NCBI RefSeq assembly: GCF_018219815.1
Contig: NZ_JADMKU010000002.1
Span: forward strand, 1-64,000
Length of the DNA: 64,000 bases
Direction: 5' to 3'
Origin: Thalassovita aquimarina
GTDB lineage: Bacteria; Pseudomonadota; Alphaproteobacteria; Rhodobacterales; Rhodobacteraceae
In this document: positions 9,001 through 17,996 of the stretch, piece after piece
How positions within the stretch are numbered: the stretch's first letter is position 1
How the letters are laid out: every line of letters begins with the position of its first letter
Notes under the pieces: generated by a model
The model's input: only the letters and a program-made list of their open reading frames with translations
Told to the model about the DNA's origin: nothing
Databases searched by the model: none
Made by a program: the position numbers and the translations under genes

Positions 9001-10029
9001 CTAGTCCGGCACGGCAAGGTCGACCCAGACCAGCCGATGCCGGCTGGCCGCGTCAGTCACCGCCGCGAACGGGTCGCCGGGATCGGGCCACAGAACCCCG
9101 GCACCCAGCACCCGCAAGCCGGCCGAGGGCAAAACATAATCCACCCGCATCGGGCCGGTCGCCTTCCATGAAACCGTTGCGGCATCATGAGATGGGGAAC
9201 GCGGCTGCGGATTTTGCAAGCGCGGATCGCCCAGCAGCGCCCTGATCGCCGGTTTTTGCCCCTCGCCCCTCTCGGGATCGGCATTGGCATCGCCGGCAAG
9301 GACGAACGGCCCGGCCACCGGTTCGCCCATGTCGCCATCCAGATAGGCCGTCCACAGGCGCAGTTCGTCGGCATTGCGATAGCCGTTGCGATCCTCGGCC
9401 CCGTCGAACACCGGGGGCGTCGCATGGAAGGTCATGACCGAAATCCGCCGCTCCCGCGACACCTCCACGGGCACAACCCAATGCCCGACCGAGCTGAGCC
9501 GCTGCACAGTTGCTGCCTCTGCCTCCAGCACGCCAGAGGCCCGTGGTCCCTCGGCGCGGTCCAGATCGGCCCACAACAGCCCGGACAGGTCCTGCACCCC
9601 GTCCCGGTCGATTGGAAAGCGCGACAGAATCGCCATCCCCCCCTGCCCGGCAAACAGCCCATAGCCCTGCGCATCGCGCGGCCCGCCAATCCGCCCATCG
9701 CCATCCAGATCGATCCCGGTCTGCCAGCCACTGTTGGGGCGCAAGGCGAAAAGATGCGGATAATCGGTTCCTGCCTCGGCAATCCGGTCGCGCAATTCTG
9801 ACAGGGCAACAGCGCCGTGATCGTAATCGATCCCCTGCAACGCCACGATGTCGGCCCCGGCCCGGGCCAGAACGGCGGCCACCGCCCGAACCTGCGGATC
9901 ACCCCTGGCGATATCGCGCAGCAACAGGCCGGGTCCTTGCCGGCTCAGCTCGGTATTGAAACTGGCGATGCGGATCGTGTCGGCCATTGCGGCCGCCCCA
10001 GGCAGCACCGGCAAAAGGCAAAGGATCAG
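9001..10029 (-). CDS. Exported endonuclease/exonuclease/phosphatase-family protein
   Basis: The protein has an EEP fold. An RIASFNTELS strand opens the domain, IVALQGIDYD carries the Mg-ligand region (Gln in place of the common Glu), GDANADPERGEG is the central GDFN-like motif, and RHRLVWVDL replaces the usual SDHxPV near the end. A DLDGDGRIGG segment resembles an EF-hand loop. The start is uncertain: CTG 10029 would overlap the upstream stop (CTGA) and give a hydrophobic leader ending PGAAAMA. TTG 10014 and ATG 9987 are alternatives. The leader suggests export, and the substrate is unknown. Confidence 0.8.
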   Translation of the reverse strand: MILCLLPVLPGAAAMADTIRIASFNTELSRQGPGLLLRDIARGDPQVRAVAAVLARAGADIVALQGIDYDHGAVALSELRDRIAEAGTDYPHLFALRPNSGWQTGIDLDGDGRIGGPRDAQGYGLFAGQGGMAILSRFPIDRDGVQDLSGLLWADLDRAEGPRASGVLEAEAATVQRLSSVGHWVVPVEVSRERRISVMTFHATPPVFDGAEDRNGYRNADELRLWTAYLDGDMGEPVAGPFVLAGDANADPERGEGQKPAIRALLGDPRLQNPQPRSPSHDAATVSWKATGPMRVDYVLPSAGLRVLGAGVLWPDPGDPFAAVTDAASRHRLVWVDLAVPD

Positions 10030-10853
10030 GCGACACGCGCCTTGGATTCGGCATAGGCGCGGCGCCGCTTTTCGCCGATCATGTCGGCCACGCGCCCCAA
10101 CGCGATCCCGCGCAGCATCATCAGGCTTGGCAAACAGGCCCATATCGTCACCGACCAGATCAAAGCATGCGGTTCCGCCAGGATTTTCGGCTCCATCCAA
10201 CCCCAGATTCCCTTGACCACCGCGGGGATCAAGAATGGCAAGATGAAGCCTAACATAACGTTAAGCCGGGCATCCCGCGTCAACCGGGTCAGCACGTCTC
10301 CCTGGGTGGGATCGAACATCGGCAGGTTGACCCAGACGTTGAAGGCGCCGTTCCCGCGCGGCCAGTTGCCAAGATGGACGGCGATGAAAAAGAACAGCAC
10401 CGCCATCCCGGAAATCGCATAGGCCATCGCCGCCACCATGCGCAGGGTATCGACCACGTTCGCCGGCGTATCGGGCGCCAGCGTCAGCAAGGCCAGCCGG
10501 ATCGGCGAAAACGGGAAATCCAACAGGTTCCCGAGGATCCGCGCAAAGGCGATCAGCACCAGCGATATCTGCGACGGATAGGCCCCGGCGCGCAGGATCA
10601 TCGCCAGAATGAAAACCACGATCAGAACGGTGGTGAAGCGCAGCCGGTTGAACGGCGCGGCATAGCGGAATTCGATCACGGAAGGATATTCGGCGATATA
10701 TTCGAAGAAGATCATCGCACCCGCGAGGATCGCCACCAGCACGATCAGCGCCGAGGCGTCACCTGCTGTTCCGGGTAACAGCATGGACGGCATAGCGATA
10801 AGAAACGCTACAAGGATTGCGCGGCTTGCCGCGCGTGCCACATGTTCGATCAC
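10026..10853 (-). CDS. Polytopic membrane protein of unknown function
   Basis: The 275-residue protein begins at GTG 10853, preceded by GGGATCGAGAA. It is strongly hydrophobic with about six membrane segments, for example near residues 12-28, 34-50, 75-90, 135-155 and 200-215. A basic tail (GEKRRRAYAESKARVA) is expected to face the cytoplasm. I recognise no catalytic motif. Its stop overlaps the probable start of the exported EEP protein downstream, so the two are likely co-transcribed. A YIP1-like or small transporter fold is possible but not supported. Confidence 0.8.
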   Translation of the reverse strand: MIEHVARAASRAILVAFLIAMPSMLLPGTAGDASALIVLVAILAGAMIFFEYIAEYPSVIEFRYAAPFNRLRFTTVLIVVFILAMILRAGAYPSQISLVLIAFARILGNLLDFPFSPIRLALLTLAPDTPANVVDTLRMVAAMAYAISGMAVLFFFIAVHLGNWPRGNGAFNVWVNLPMFDPTQGDVLTRLTRDARLNVMLGFILPFLIPAVVKGIWGWMEPKILAEPHALIWSVTIWACLPSLMMLRGIALGRVADMIGEKRRRAYAESKARVA

Positions 10854-11181
10854 TTCTCGATCCCTTCAACCTGGCCGGATGCAGTTCTTTGCCGCATCCT
10901 GGTTCCAACTTGATCCCGCTACGTTGGCGGACTGCCTCATTCTTGCCCCAATCCTGCCTTGTTTCGGGCTTCGGCTCAAGAACGGATGGACCAAATGGCT
11001 GAAAACGCACCGTCTTACCGGGTGAAGTGGTGCCGGCTTGCATCATTTCGGCTGCCACAATTGGACTTTTTGGGAATATCTAGGGGGTGGATCGGTTCGG
11101 CCCCATAGGCGGGAAAATCCCCCGGCGGCCCCGATCGAAGGGTAAAAAAAAACGGGGATCACATCCACCCCCGGAAAGAAA
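10854..11181. other. Intergenic region without a supported gene
   Basis: About 330 bases separate the membrane-protein gene from the leuD terminator. Short open frames exist on both strands but lack ribosome sites and recognisable motifs. The region should hold the promoter of the leftward membrane-protein/EEP operon; I could not identify a convincing one. An A9 run occurs near 11150. Confidence 0.5.
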
Positions 11182-11205
11182 AAAGCCGCCCCGGAGGGCG
11201 GCTTT
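11182..11205 (-). terminator. Intrinsic terminator of leuCD
   Basis: A 10-bp stem AAAGCCGCCC/GGGCGGCTTT with a four-base loop lies 10 bases after the leuD stop. The minus-strand transcript continues TTTTCTTTCC. Confidence 0.9.
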
Positions 11206-11214
11206 CGAAGCGGG

Positions 11215-11820
11215 TCAGACCCAAGGCCGTTCCTGCGCCATCTTGTCTTCGTAGGACTTGATCGCGTCGGCCTTTTCCATCGTCAGGCCGATGTCATCCA
11301 AACCGTTCAGCAGGCAATGCTTTTTAAACGCATCCACCTCGAACTTGATCACCTCACCATCCGAGGTGGTGATTTCCTGCGCTTCCAGATCGACGGTCAT
11401 CCGGGCGTTCGCCCCTTTTTCCGCATCCTTCATCAGCAGGTCGACCTGTTCCCGCGGCAGCACGATCGGCAGGATGCCGTTCTTGAAGCAGTTGTTGAAG
11501 AAGATGTCGGCAAAGCTGGTCGAGATCACGCACTTGATGCCGAAATCCTTGATCGCCCAAGGCGCGTGTTCGCGCGACGATCCGCAGCCGAAATTGTCGC
11601 CCGCCACGAGGATCTCGGCGTCGCGATACTGCGGCTTGTTCAGCACGAAATCGGGAATTTCGTTGCCGTCGCGGTCATAGCGCATTTCGTCGAACAGGTT
11701 CACCCCAAGCCCGGACCGCTTGATGGTCTTCAGGAAAATCTTGGGGATGATCATGTCGGTGTCGATATTCACCAGCGGCATGGGCGCCGCGATACCGGTG
11801 AGTTTTTCAAACTTTTCCAT
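11215..11820 (-). CDS. leuD: 3-isopropylmalate dehydratase small subunit
   Basis: LeuD (201 residues) forms the swivel domain of isopropylmalate isomerase with LeuC. The pair converts 2-isopropylmalate to 3-isopropylmalate. The family motif [15 protein letters not shown] (about residues 73-87) and [13 protein letters not shown] near the N-terminus are clear. It follows leuC after 12 bases in the same direction and ends at a strong terminator, so leuCD forms a bicistronic unit. Confidence 0.97.
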   Translation of the reverse strand: MEKFEKLTGIAAPMPLVNIDTDMIIPKIFLKTIKRSGLGVNLFDEMRYDRDGNEIPDFVLNKPQYRDAEILVAGDNFGCGSSREHAPWAIKDFGIKCVISTSFADIFFNNCFKNGILPIVLPREQVDLLMKDAEKGANARMTVDLEAQEITTSDGEVIKFEVDAFKKHCLLNGLDDIGLTMEKADAIKSYEDKMAQERPWV

Positions 11821-11832
11821 ATCGCTGGCTCC

Positions 11833-13242
11833 TTACATCAGCTCGCGTACATCGGTCAGCTTGCCGGTCAGCGCGGCAGCGGCGGCCATGGCGGGGCTCA
11901 CCAGATGGGTGCGGCCCTTATAACCCTGACGGCCCTCGAAGTTGCGATTCGAGGTCGAGGCGCAGCGTTCTTCCGGCGCCAGCTGGTCGGGATTCATCGC
12001 CAGACACATAGAACAGCCCGCAAGGCGCCATTCGAACCCGGCTTCGAGGAAGATATCGGCCAGGCCCTCTTCTTCCGCCTGGGCGCGGACAAGACCCGAT
12101 CCCGGCACGATCATCGCGCGGATGCCGTCCTTGATCTTCTTGCCCTTGACCACGTCGGCCACGGCGCGCAGATCCTCGATCCGGCCATTCGTGCAGGATC
12201 CGATGAAAACCGTGTCGATCTCGATATCGGTCAGCTTCTGGCCCGGGGTCAGCCCCATGTATTCGATGGCACGCTTAGCCGCCTCAACCTTGCCCCCCTC
12301 GAAATCCTCGGGAGAGGGAACAACACCGGAAATCGGCAGCACGTCTTCGGGCGAGGTGCCCCAGGTGACGACCGGTTCGATGTCTTCGCCCTTGATGGTC
12401 ACGACCTTGTCGTAATGCGCGCCCTCGTCGGAGAAAAGTGTCTTCCAATAGGCCAGCGCCTGTTCCCACGCTGCGCCTTTCGGCGCATGCGGGCGGCCCT
12501 TGATATATTCGAAGGTGGTTTCGTCCGGTGCGATCAGACCGGCGCGCGCACCGCCCTCGATCGCCATGTTGCAGACGGTCATGCGACCTTCCATCGACAG
12601 GTCGCGGATCGCTTCACCGCAATATTCGATGACGTGGCCGGTACCGCCGGCGGTGCCGGTCTTGCCGATCACCGACAGCGTGATGTCCTTGGCGGTGACA
12701 CCGGGATGCAGCTTGCCGGTGATTTCCACCTTCATGTTCTTGGATTTCTTCTGGATCAGCGTCTGGGTCGCCAGCACGTGTTCCACTTCCGAGGTGCCGA
12801 TACCGTGCGCCAGCGACCCGAAGGCGCCGTGGGTCGCGGTGTGGCTGTCGCCGCAGACCACGGTCATGCCCGGCAGGGTCCAGCCCTGTTCCGGGCCGAC
12901 GATATGCACGATGCCCTGACGAACATCGCTCATCGGGTAATAGTTGATGCCGAAATCCTTGGCGTTCTTGTCCAGAGCGGACACCTGGATGCGGCTGTCC
13001 TCGGTCATCTGCTCGGGATCTTCGCGGCCTGCCGTGGTCGGCACGTTGTGATCCGGAACGGCGATGGTTTTGTCGGGCGCATGCACTTCGCGGCCGGCCA
13101 GGCGCAGGCCTTCGAACGCCTGCGGGCTGGTCACTTCGTGCACCAGGTGGCGGTCGATATAAAGCAGGCAGGTGCCGTCTTCGGCTTCGTCAGCGACGTG
13201 CGCATCCCAGATTTTATCATAGAGTGTCTTCGGGGCGGTCAT
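11833..13242 (-). CDS. leuC: 3-isopropylmalate dehydratase large subunit
   Basis: The 469-residue protein is the aconitase-type catalytic subunit with a [4Fe-4S] cluster. Cluster cysteines are visible in FIGSCTNGR and in [24 protein letters not shown] carries active-site residues. The start at 13242 is supported by GGAGAGGA seven bases upstream. It is first in the leuC-leuD operon and divergent from the MscS gene. Confidence 0.98.
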   Translation of the reverse strand: MTAPKTLYDKIWDAHVADEAEDGTCLLYIDRHLVHEVTSPQAFEGLRLAGREVHAPDKTIAVPDHNVPTTAGREDPEQMTEDSRIQVSALDKNAKDFGINYYPMSDVRQGIVHIVGPEQGWTLPGMTVVCGDSHTATHGAFGSLAHGIGTSEVEHVLATQTLIQKKSKNMKVEITGKLHPGVTAKDITLSVIGKTGTAGGTGHVIEYCGEAIRDLSMEGRMTVCNMAIEGGARAGLIAPDETTFEYIKGRPHAPKGAAWEQALAYWKTLFSDEGAHYDKVVTIKGEDIEPVVTWGTSPEDVLPISGVVPSPEDFEGGKVEAAKRAIEYMGLTPGQKLTDIEIDTVFIGSCTNGRIEDLRAVADVVKGKKIKDGIRAMIVPGSGLVRAQAEEEGLADIFLEAGFEWRLAGCSMCLAMNPDQLAPEERCASTSNRNFEGRQGYKGRTHLVSPAMAAAAALTGKLTDVRELM

Positions 13243-13462
13243 GGTCCTCTCCCGTGGATTGTCTTCGGTGAATATAGGCGTGACAGGGGTGGGCGCGCCT
13301 TATAGGCGGGCCAGAACAGTGTGCATGGCGCCGAAGAACCGCCAGGGCAGGCGCGCGCGATCATCCATGTCGAAAATCCGTGTCATGGACCGGCAAATAG
13401 CCTCTCCGCGCGAGTCTTACAAGTGTCTTGCCCGATCGGGGTCCCCGTGCAACGCTGGCACC

Positions 13463-14800
13463 ATGGAGGAAACCGAAGCCGAAACCGCACTGCCGCAAAG
13501 CACCGAGGAACTGGCGCTCGGGCTGTGGTCGGATGCCGAGCGCTTCATTTCCGGCCTGATGCGACCATGGAACGCCTATCAGATCCTGATCGCGCTTGGC
13601 CTGTTCCTGACCGCCCATCTGCTGATGCACCTGATCGGGCCGCGGCTGCACGACTGGATGCGCAGCAAGGGGCATTGGCCGAACTGGCGGCTGCGTATCC
13701 TTGTGGTGCTGCACCGGCGGCTACGGCTGATCCTGTTCGTCACGCTGATCTGGCCAACGGTCTGGATCATGCGCGAAACCACCTGGCCCAGCCGGTCCTA
13801 CATGCTGGGCATCCTGGCGCAACTGGCCTTCGCCTGGCTGGTCATCGCGGTGCTGACCCGGCTGATCGGCAACAAATTCCTGCGCCAGGTGGTGCGCTAT
13901 TGCGGCTGGATCTGGGTGACGCTGTCGATCCTCGGCCTGACCGAGGATACGCGACTGCTTCTCGACAGCGCCGCGATTGACCTGGGCGGCACGCATTTGT
14001 CAATGTGGCTGCTGCTGCAGGCGGTGGCATCCTTGGCAGTGCTGTTCGCACTGGCCCGTTTCCTGTCCCGCGCAAGCGCCGACAGCATCCGCGGCAACAA
14101 GGAAATCAGCCCCTCGATGCAGGTGTTGCTGATGAAGTTCCTGCAGGTGCTGTTGTATGGCGCGGCGGTGTTCATCGGGCTGCAGGCGGTGGGCGTCGAC
14201 CTGACCGGGCTGGCCTTCCTGTCCGGCGCCATCGGCGTGGGCTTGGGTTTTGGCCTGCAGAAGGTCGTGTCCAACCTGGTGTCCGGCATCATCATCCTGA
14301 TGGACAAGTCGATCAAACCCGGCGACGTGATTTCGCTCGGGACCACCTTCGGCTGGATCGAGGCGCTCGGCGCGCGCTATGTCAGCGTGGTCACCCGCGA
14401 CGGCAAGGAATTCCTGATCCCGAACGAGGACCTGATCACCGGACAGGTGGTGAACTGGTCGCATTCCAACGATTACGTGCGGCTCGATATCCATTTCGGC
14501 ACCGCCTATCACGACGACCCCCACAAGGTGCGCGACATAGCGGTGGCGGCCGCGAAAAGCGTCAACCGGGTGCTGACGATCAAACCGCCGGTCTGTCACA
14601 TCGTCGGCTTCGGCGACAGTTCAGTCGACTACGTCCTGCGGTTCTGGATCGAGGACCCGACCGGCGGGCTGACCAATATCCGCGGCAATGTCTTCCTGGC
14701 CCTGTGGGATGCGTTCCAGGAAAACGGCATCACGATCCCCTTCCCGCAGCGCGAGGTGTCGCTGCTTCCCGGGTCGCAGTTGCAGACAAAGGCGGAGTGA
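13463..14800 (+). CDS. Mechanosensitive ion channel of the MscS family
   Basis: The 445-residue inner-membrane protein has extra N-terminal hydrophobic segments (about 40-60, 85-105, 118-140 and 175-200). The conserved MscS pore helix and beta domain follow, with LSGAIGVGLGFGLQKV and LVSGIIILMDKSIKPGDVI around residues 255-290, and then the soluble vestibule. Such channels release solutes on hypo-osmotic shock. ATG 13463 (MEETEAE) is preferred. An open frame extends upstream to 13241 but would put a non-homologous basic stretch before the protein and overlap the leuC promoter region. Confidence 0.93.
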   Translation: MEETEAETALPQSTEELALGLWSDAERFISGLMRPWNAYQILIALGLFLTAHLLMHLIGPRLHDWMRSKGHWPNWRLRILVVLHRRLRLILFVTLIWPTVWIMRETTWPSRSYMLGILAQLAFAWLVIAVLTRLIGNKFLRQVVRYCGWIWVTLSILGLTEDTRLLLDSAAIDLGGTHLSMWLLLQAVASLAVLFALARFLSRASADSIRGNKEISPSMQVLLMKFLQVLLYGAAVFIGLQAVGVDLTGLAFLSGAIGVGLGFGLQKVVSNLVSGIIILMDKSIKPGDVISLGTTFGWIEALGARYVSVVTRDGKEFLIPNEDLITGQVVNWSHSNDYVRLDIHFGTAYHDDPHKVRDIAVAAAKSVNRVLTIKPPVCHIVGFGDSSVDYVLRFWIEDPTGGLTNIRGNVFLALWDAFQENGITIPFPQREVSLLPGSQLQTKAE

Positions 14801-15015
14801 TCATAAGAGGCGCCCGTTTCCGGGCACGCTGGTTTCGCCGCGCCTTCATGCCGAAACCGTTGGGCCCCGCACGCTGGAATCCCGGGATACACTCAAACAG
14901 AAACGGGACACACACCCATGACCTGACGGCAGCCGCGCGGCTGACGACCGGAAGGAAGTGCCCGGTGCGGCCCACCGCCCACCTGATTTTCCAACAAGAT
15001 TTTTCACCGAATAAA

Positions 15016-15044
15016 TGATCCGTGTTTCACGGCGCCTCGTATTG
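15016..15044 (+). promoter_or_regulatory. Sigma-E type promoter of rpoE-chrR
   Basis: TGATCC (15016-15021), 17 bases, then GTATTG (15039-15044). The same -35, spacing and GTAT start of the -10 recur at three other promoters in the next 4 kb. TGATCC is the recalled -35 element of Rhodobacter sphaeroides sigma-E promoters, including the autoregulated rpoE promoter. Initiation would fall near 15051. Confidence 0.85.
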
Positions 15045-15124
15045 GGGTTATGTTGACACAGACCTTAGACAGCCTGCACCGAAAATCGCGTGTTCCACCG
15101 GTGCACCGTGACGAAAGCAAACTC

Positions 15125-15685
15125 GTGTTGCAAAGCAGAGCCGACATTTCGCAGCAGACCGTCTGGATGATCGCCGTCCGGGACAACCGGGACCGCACTG
15201 CATTTGCCGCGCTCTTTGATCATTTCGCACCGCGTCTCAAAGGTTTCATCATGCGTTCGGGCGCATCAGCCCATCAAGCGGAAGAAATAGTTCAGGACGT
15301 GATGCTGACGATATGGCGCAAGGCGGCGACGTTTGATCCGCACCGCGCACAGGTTTCTGCGTGGATTTATCAGATTGCCCGCAACCGCCAGATCGACATC
15401 GCACGCAAAGAAAACCGCCCGATGCCGGAAGAGCTGAAGGAAGAGGCGGGCACGGACATCGATGCCAGCCAGATCCTGGGCCTCGAACAGGAAGCGGGAC
15501 AATTGAAACAAGCCCTCGCCACGCTCAAGCCCGAGCAGCGAGAAATCATCGAGAAGGCCTATCTGGGCGAACTGACCCATCAGGAGATCAGCGCCCAGAC
15601 CGGCCTTCCGCTGGGAACCATAAAGTCGCGTATCAGGCTTGGCCTGGAACGCCTGAGACATGAGTTAAAGGACCTCAAGTCATGA
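15125..15685 (+). CDS. rpoE: ECF sigma factor RpoE (sigma-E, ChrR-controlled)
   Basis: The protein has sigma region 2 (FAALFDHFAPRLKGFIMRSG through VQDVMLTIWRKAATFDP) and region 4 (LTHQEISAQTGLPLGTIKSRIRLGLERLR). It matches the group of ECF factors held by ChrR-type zinc anti-sigmas, which activate genes against singlet oxygen. I prefer GTG 15125 (186 residues, preceded by GACGAAAG). The longer frame from ATG 15050 (211 residues) begins at the predicted transcription start, and its first 25 residues look unlike the family. It overlaps chrR by four bases (ATGA). Confidence 0.93.
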   Translation: MLQSRADISQQTVWMIAVRDNRDRTAFAALFDHFAPRLKGFIMRSGASAHQAEEIVQDVMLTIWRKAATFDPHRAQVSAWIYQIARNRQIDIARKENRPMPEELKEEAGTDIDASQILGLEQEAGQLKQALATLKPEQREIIEKAYLGELTHQEISAQTGLPLGTIKSRIRLGLERLRHELKDLKS

Positions 15686-16317
15686 GTGCCATAACCCACC
15701 ATACCCCCGACGCCATGTTGGCGGCCTATGCGGCGGGTAACCTTCCGTATGCCTTTGCCGTTGCCGTGGCCAGCCATGTGTCGCTTTGTGCGCAGTGCCG
15801 TGCGGCACTGGAAGCCCATCAGGCCGTCGGCGGCGCCGTTCTGGAAGAAACGGGTGCCGTCGCCGTATCGTCGACGCTTAAGGACAATATCCTTGCCCAG
15901 CTCGATGCTCCGTTCACGCCGGAACCGGTTTATGAACGGAACGGGATCTACCCCGGCCCGGTGATGGAGGCCCTGAAAGGCCGCGCACCGCGCTGGAAGA
16001 AACTGGGCATGGGCGTGCGACAGGACATCATGTCGGCGGATGCCAATGGTTCGGTGCGACTGCTTTATATACCGCCGGGGCAGGCGGTGCCCAATCACAG
16101 CCATAACGGGTTGGAATTGACGCTGGTCCTGCAGGGCAGCTTCAGCGACGAAACCGGGCGCTTCGGCGTTGGCGATCTGGAAATTGCCGACGAAGAACTG
16201 GAGCACACGCCGGTTGCCGACGAGGGAGAGGCCTGTATCTGCTTGGCGGTGACCGACGCGCGCCTGCGCTTTCGCGCGCTGGTGCCTCGGCTGTTGCAGC
16301 CGCTCTTCCGGATCTGA
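15682..16317 (+). CDS. chrR: Anti-sigma factor ChrR, zinc-binding cupin type
   Basis: The 211-residue protein has an N-terminal ZAS anti-sigma domain with HVSLCAQC (HxxxCxxC), which in this family binds zinc and clamps sigma-E. A C-terminal cupin domain contains NHSHNGLELTLVLQGSF, whose His/Glu residues form a second metal site. In R. sphaeroides the cupin domain is needed for release of sigma-E by singlet oxygen (established knowledge). ATGA overlap with rpoE implies translational coupling and matched stoichiometry. Confidence 0.95.
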   Translation: MSAITHHTPDAMLAAYAAGNLPYAFAVAVASHVSLCAQCRAALEAHQAVGGAVLEETGAVAVSSTLKDNILAQLDAPFTPEPVYERNGIYPGPVMEALKGRAPRWKKLGMGVRQDIMSADANGSVRLLYIPPGQAVPNHSHNGLELTLVLQGSFSDETGRFGVGDLEIADEELEHTPVADEGEACICLAVTDARLRFRALVPRLLQPLFRI

Positions 16318-16343
16318 GGCGCACCCATTTCAGGCAGGATTTT

Positions 16344-16373
16344 GAACCACCGATTTTCGGTGGTTCTTTTTTT
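16344..16373 (+). terminator. Intrinsic terminator of rpoE-chrR
   Basis: A 10-bp perfect stem GAACCACCGA/TCGGTGGTTC with loop TTT is followed directly by seven T residues, 26 bases after the chrR stop. Confidence 0.95.
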
Positions 16374-16408
16374 AATTCAATAAGTTAGACCACGAAACCG
16401 TGAGCTTG

Positions 16409-16437
16409 TGATCCACCCGGAGCGCGGCAGCGTATCC
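16409..16437 (+). promoter_or_regulatory. Sigma-E type promoter of the fasciclin gene
   Basis: TGATCC (16409-16414), 17 bases, GTATCC (16432-16437). The architecture is identical to the rpoE promoter. It lies between the chrR terminator and the fasciclin start, giving a leader of roughly 50 bases. Confidence 0.85.
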
Positions 16438-16496
16438 CTTGTACGATCATCAATTGAGACCGGGCGGAACATGCCCATCGACAAGGAGACCTTCGA

Positions 16497-17012
16497 ATGA
16501 AAACCGCTTTCAAAACCGCTGTTGCCGCCGTCGCGCTGAGCCTTACCACCGCCGCCGCCCAGGCCAACAACATCGTTGAAATCGCAGCAGGGGACAAACG
16601 CTTCTCGACACTCGTCGCCGCCGTTAAGGCCGCAGACCTCGCTGAAACCCTGTCCGGGCCGGGCCCGTTCACCGTCTACGCCCCGACGAACGATGCCTTC
16701 GCGGCACTGCCCGAGGGTACCGTGGCAACGCTGCTCCAGCCCGAAAACAAGGACCAGCTGACCAACGTGCTGCTATATCACGTCGATGACCGGAACCTGC
16801 CGTCAGACATGATCCCCGCCGGATCGAACTACTTCAAACCGATCTTGGCAAGCGAACGCCTGTGCATCACGGCAGGGGCGGACGGTGTGAAAATTGCCGA
16901 CGGCACCGGCCAGATGGCGAATGTGATCATCGCAGACATCAAGGCCGACAATGGCGTGATCCACGTGGTCGACAAGGTACTGCTGCCTGGCAAACGCCCT
17001 GCTTGCTCCTAA
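16497..17012 (+). CDS. Secreted fasciclin (FAS1) domain protein
   Basis: The 171-residue protein has a Sec signal peptide (MKTAFKTAVAAVALSLTTAAAQA) followed by one FAS1 domain. Its H1 motif is FTVYAPTNDAFAALPEGTV and its H2-like end is NGVIHVVDKVLLP. FAS1 domains are adhesion or surface-binding modules; bacterial singletons are periplasmic or extracellular with unclear function. AAGGAG lies nine bases before the ATG. The upstream sigma-E promoter and downstream terminator make it a monocistronic member of the stress regulon. Confidence 0.93.
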   Translation: MKTAFKTAVAAVALSLTTAAAQANNIVEIAAGDKRFSTLVAAVKAADLAETLSGPGPFTVYAPTNDAFAALPEGTVATLLQPENKDQLTNVLLYHVDDRNLPSDMIPAGSNYFKPILASERLCITAGADGVKIADGTGQMANVIIADIKADNGVIHVVDKVLLPGKRPACS

Positions 17013-17053
17013 CAACAGGTGCCTGTCAGAACCATCTGACACATAATACGTTT

Positions 17054-17095
17054 GGCCGGTGCGTTCATTTTCTGAACGCATCGGCCTTCGTTTTT
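17054..17095 (+). terminator. Intrinsic terminator of the fasciclin gene
   Basis: A 14-bp stem with one G-T pair (17054-17067 with 17073-17086), a five-base loop, and then TTCGTTTTT. The following 175 bases to the end of the SDR gene hold no supported gene. Confidence 0.92.
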
Positions 17096-17270
17096 CGTGC
17101 AACCTGCAACTCGGCCACCGAGCGCGCACAAGTTACTGCTGAAACATGAAGGCTTCGAAGGGAACTGGCGATCAGGCCCCGATCCACGTGGATGGGTTCA
17201 TGATGGTCCGGCTACTGTGTGGGCCGTCGATTGGACGGGATCGACCGCCTCCGGTTATCCCGCTGGCAGG

Positions 17271-17996
17271 TCATTTTCCGCGATAGGCGATGAAGTCAGG
17301 CAGGTATTCCAAGCTACGGATGAACCATGAAAATGGAGCCGGAAAATCGGTGCGAAAGCGACGTTTGCGCATGGCTTTCAGCACCTTTTCCGCGGCGTCC
17401 TCGGGTGTCATCAGCATCGGCATGCGAAAACTGTTTTTCGAAGTCAGGCGGGTCTTGATAAAGCCGGGATTGACCAGCCGTACCTTCACGCCGCTGCCCT
17501 TGAGATCAAAACGCATGGTTTCGGCCAGGCTGATCAGCGCGGCCTTGCTCGCCCCATAACCGATGGCGGCAGGCAGCCCGCGATACCCAGCCAGCGACCC
17601 AATCAACGTGATGTCGCCTTGTCCTTTTTCTACGAAACCTGGCACGATTTCACCAAGCACGCGCATCGCACCGGTGAAATTGACATCGCACATCGCCAGG
17701 GCCGTATCCCGATCCCACTCGGTGGCGCGCATCGGTTCATAGGATCCGACGTTGTATATAATGCCGTGCAGGTCGCCGGCCTCGGCTGCTGCCCGGCGCA
17801 CGGCGTCGTTATCGGTTACATCCAGCGGCAGAGCGCGCGCATGCTTCAATTCAGCGCTGAGGCTCTCGAGCCGTTCGGCATTGCGGGCCGAAAGGATCAG
17901 CCGCGCCCCTTCGGAACTCAGCTTCTGGGCCAAAGCGCGCCCCAACCCTTCACTGGCACCGATCAACCAAAATGTTTTGCCGGAAAAATCCGTCAT
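17271..17996 (-). CDS. Short-chain dehydrogenase/reductase of the sigma-E lipid cluster
   Basis: The 241-residue protein is a classical SDR. FWLIGASEGLGRALA is the NAD(P)-binding TGxxxGxG-like motif, YNVGS stands for NNAG, and the catalytic triad is visible as Ser in LIGSLAGYRG with YGASKAAL (YxxxK). The start at 17996 overlaps the stop of the DUF1365 gene by four bases (ATGA), so the two form an operon. An SDR is also in the R. sphaeroides sigma-E regulon next to lipid genes (recalled). Its substrate is unknown but may be a lipid-derived carbonyl. Confidence 0.92.
   Translation of the reverse strand: MTDFSGKTFWLIGASEGLGRALAQKLSSEGARLILSARNAERLESLSAELKHARALPLDVTDNDAVRRAAAEAGDLHGIIYNVGSYEPMRATEWDRDTALAMCDVNFTGAMRVLGEIVPGFVEKGQGDITLIGSLAGYRGLPAAIGYGASKAALISLAETMRFDLKGSGVKVRLVNPGFIKTRLTSKNSFRMPMLMTPEDAAEKVLKAMRKRRFRTDFPAPFSWFIRSLEYLPDFIAYRGK

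Noticed and set aside
10759-11058. Small genes in the gap between the membrane-protein gene and leuD
   Set aside because: Frames on both strands lack ribosome sites and overlap the start of the membrane-protein gene; no motif is visible.
11317-13305. A 662-codon open frame antisense to leuD and leuC
   Set aside because: Its His/Arg-rich composition is typical of shadow frames in GC-rich DNA; both leu genes are complete on the minus strand.
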